A stretch of 64,000 bases of DNA from Eubacterium sp. AF16-48. Its GTDB lineage: Bacteria > Bacillota > Clostridia > Lachnospirales > Lachnospiraceae. A program made the translations under genes and the position numbers. How positions within the stretch are numbered: position 1 is the first letter of the stretch; the number at the start of each line of letters is the position of its first letter. The notes beneath the pieces are model-generated. The model was not told the DNA's origin, searched no databases, and saw nothing but the letters and a program-made list of their open reading frames with translations. Of this stretch, positions 62,671-64,000 are shown one piece after another. The stretch spans positions 186,001 to 250,000 of the forward strand of contig NZ_QUHB01000001.1 in NCBI RefSeq assembly GCF_003479405.1. Reading direction: 5' to 3'.

Positions 62671-63645
62671 ATGTATAACGTATCATCAAGCCCTCACGTA
62701 AAGGCTAAAATGACAACCGGAAGTATAATGAGGGATGTTATTATTGCCATGATTCCTACATCAGCTTTTGGCATATATAACTATACCAATCTTTTTGGAA
62801 TCAAATATGGCATTCATTCAGCATTACTTATATTAATTACAGTTATTTCCTGTGTTGCGGCGGAATATATTTACACAACAATAACAGATCAGAAAATAAC
62901 GATTTTTGATTTAAGTGCCGTAGTAACAGGTATGATACTGGCGCTTAATTTACCATGCACGTTTCCATATTGGAAAGCGGCATTAGGTGGAGCTTTTGCA
63001 ATAATTATTGTAAAACAGCTTTTTGGTGGTTTAGGTCAAAACTTTATGAACCCGGCATTAGGTGCCAGATGTTTCCTTGTTTTATCCTTTGCCGGTGACA
63101 TGACAGCATTTTATCCTAAGGATGTTAAGGGAATTGATGCTGCCACCAGTGCAACACCACTTACAGCATTAAAAAATGCAGGTGAAAGCTCTGCATCACT
63201 TATTGACATGTTTATCGGTAATCATGCAGGAACCATTGGTGAAACAAGTATTGTTGCACTTTTAATTGGTGCAGCTTACTTAGTTATCAGAAAAATAATT
63301 GACGTAAGAATACCTCTTACATATATTGCTGTATTTGCTGTATGTATTATGTTATTTAATCAGTCATCTGACCCTGTATTTTTAGCCAAGCAGCTTTGCG
63401 GTGGCGGTTTAATATTTGGTGCCTTCTTTATGGCAACTGATTATGTTACATCACCTATTACAAAGGGCGGCAGGTATATTTATGGCATATGTCTTGGACT
63501 TTTAACTGCTATATTCAGAACTTTTGGAGCAAATGCAGAAGGTGTATCTTTTGCCATTATATTCTGTAACCTTCTTGTTCCTCTTATTGAAAAATATACA
63601 ATACCTAGAGCTTTTGGCATTGTAAAACAGAAGGGAGGCAGATAA
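62671..63645 (+). CDS. rnfD: Rnf complex subunit D
   Basis: A 324-residue integral membrane subunit related to NqrB, with about nine or ten helices. The covalent FMN attachment region reads ATSATPLTALK (Thr as the flavin site), with GGLGQNFMNPALGAR before it and FFMATDYVTSPITKGG later; all are family signatures. It starts 12 bp after rnfC and ends 1 bp before rnfG, so the genes are co-translated. Confidence 0.95.
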   Translation: MYNVSSSPHVKAKMTTGSIMRDVIIAMIPTSAFGIYNYTNLFGIKYGIHSALLILITVISCVAAEYIYTTITDQKITIFDLSAVVTGMILALNLPCTFPYWKAALGGAFAIIIVKQLFGGLGQNFMNPALGARCFLVLSFAGDMTAFYPKDVKGIDAATSATPLTALKNAGESSASLIDMFIGNHAGTIGETSIVALLIGAAYLVIRKIIDVRIPLTYIAVFAVCIMLFNQSSDPVFLAKQLCGGGLIFGAFFMATDYVTSPITKGGRYIYGICLGLLTAIFRTFGANAEGVSFAIIFCNLLVPLIEKYTIPRAFGIVKQKGGR

Positions 63646-63646
63646 T

Positions 63647-64000
63647 ATGAACAAAATAATTAAAGATACATTAATATTATTTGTTATAACTTTAATTTCT
63701 GGTTTGGGACTTGGCTTTGTTTACAATGTTACATCAGATGCAAGGGCAAAGCAGGAAGAAAAAACAATGGTTGAGGCCTATGAAGCCGTAATGCCGGGAC
63801 TTTCTAAATATGATACAGTAGATTTTGATTCAAAATTAAATGACACCATTTCTAAGGAAATCAAAAACACTGAAAAGGAAAATGGGATTTCCACAATTAA
63901 GGCTTATAATGCCACCATTGATAATGTTGTTAAAGCAACAGATGATAGCGGTAATGATTTAGGATATATTGTTACGGTTACGGATAATGAAGCTTATGGC
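63647..64000 (+). CDS. rnfG: Rnf complex subunit G, N-terminal part (cut by window end)
   Basis: The first 118 codons of the gene, in frame to the last base. A single membrane helix (DTLILFVITLISGLGLGFVYNVT) is followed by the external FMN-binding domain beginning with ARAKQEEKTMVEAYEAVMPG. The SGAT flavinylation motif expected further on is outside the window. AGGGAGG precedes the ATG. The start is 1 bp after the rnfD stop. Confidence 0.9.
   Translation, partial: MNKIIKDTLILFVITLISGLGLGFVYNVTSDARAKQEEKTMVEAYEAVMPGLSKYDTVDFDSKLNDTISKEIKNTEKENGISTIKAYNATIDNVVKATDDSGNDLGYIVTVTDNEAYG

Overview
The window is AT-rich, gene-dense chromosomal DNA from a low-GC Gram-positive, spore-forming strict anaerobe. 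The best fit is a gut or rumen Lachnospiraceae-type Clostridium. Support for this: dipicolinate synthase (dpaAB) and an alpha/beta-type SASP gene indicate sporulation; an rnfCDG operon indicates ferredoxin-based anaerobic energy metabolism; two CIRCE operators, many lipoproteins and secreted proteins with basic C-terminal domains, and strong SD sites fit the same group. I see no prophage, insertion sequence, CRISPR array, rRNA or plasmid element.

Layout. 1-14 kb: housekeeping genes (end of serA, mscS, a secreted nuclease, argH, a tRNA-dihydrouridine synthase, CIRCE-controlled htpG, tRNA-Thr, asd, a C39-like peptidase) and a conserved, poorly understood NifU-like/GGGtGRT gene pair. 14-30 kb: a carbohydrate region. 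It starts with a large secreted GH5 glycanase carrying three tandem beta-gamma-crystallin/fascin-like units. A cluster follows with a GH94 phosphorylase of the N,N'-diacetylchitobiose type, a phosphohexomutase, a YesM-type sensor kinase, an ABC sugar importer, a YesN-type regulator, nagB and nagA. Together these outline a phosphorolytic route from chitobiose to fructose-6-phosphate. 30-32.5 kb: a TetM-like ribosomal GTPase fused to a YacP/Rae1-like NYN nuclease. 32.6-36 kb: an operon (minus strand) of dpaA, dpaB and an AsnO-like asparagine synthetase. 36-41 kb: an LCP cell-wall ligase gene followed by a 1015-residue fusion that looks like L-glutamine kinase (Cj1418-like) plus a gamma-glutamyl hydrolase (Cj1417-like), suggesting phosphoramidate decoration of a surface polymer. 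41-56 kb: a 3D-domain wall protein behind a WalR-like box, glnS, an Ogg-type glycosylase, groESL with CIRCE, a secreted beta-helix protein, recG, ddl, murF and a SASP. 56-61 kb: a DEDD exonuclease divergent from a cobalamin riboswitch that controls a very large secreted GLUG/Ig-like surface protein. 61-64 kb: rnfC, rnfD and the start of rnfG.

The most notable items are the glutamine-kinase/hydrolase fusion next to an LCP gene, the GTPase-Rae1 fusion, the chitobiose phosphorolysis cluster, and the B12 riboswitch in front of a non-transporter surface protein. Three genes (8758, 29971, 57260) also have good promoters whose -10 box lies only 6-7 nt before the start codon with no SD, which predicts leaderless mRNAs. 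All functional calls rest on reading motifs and context; no database search was run.
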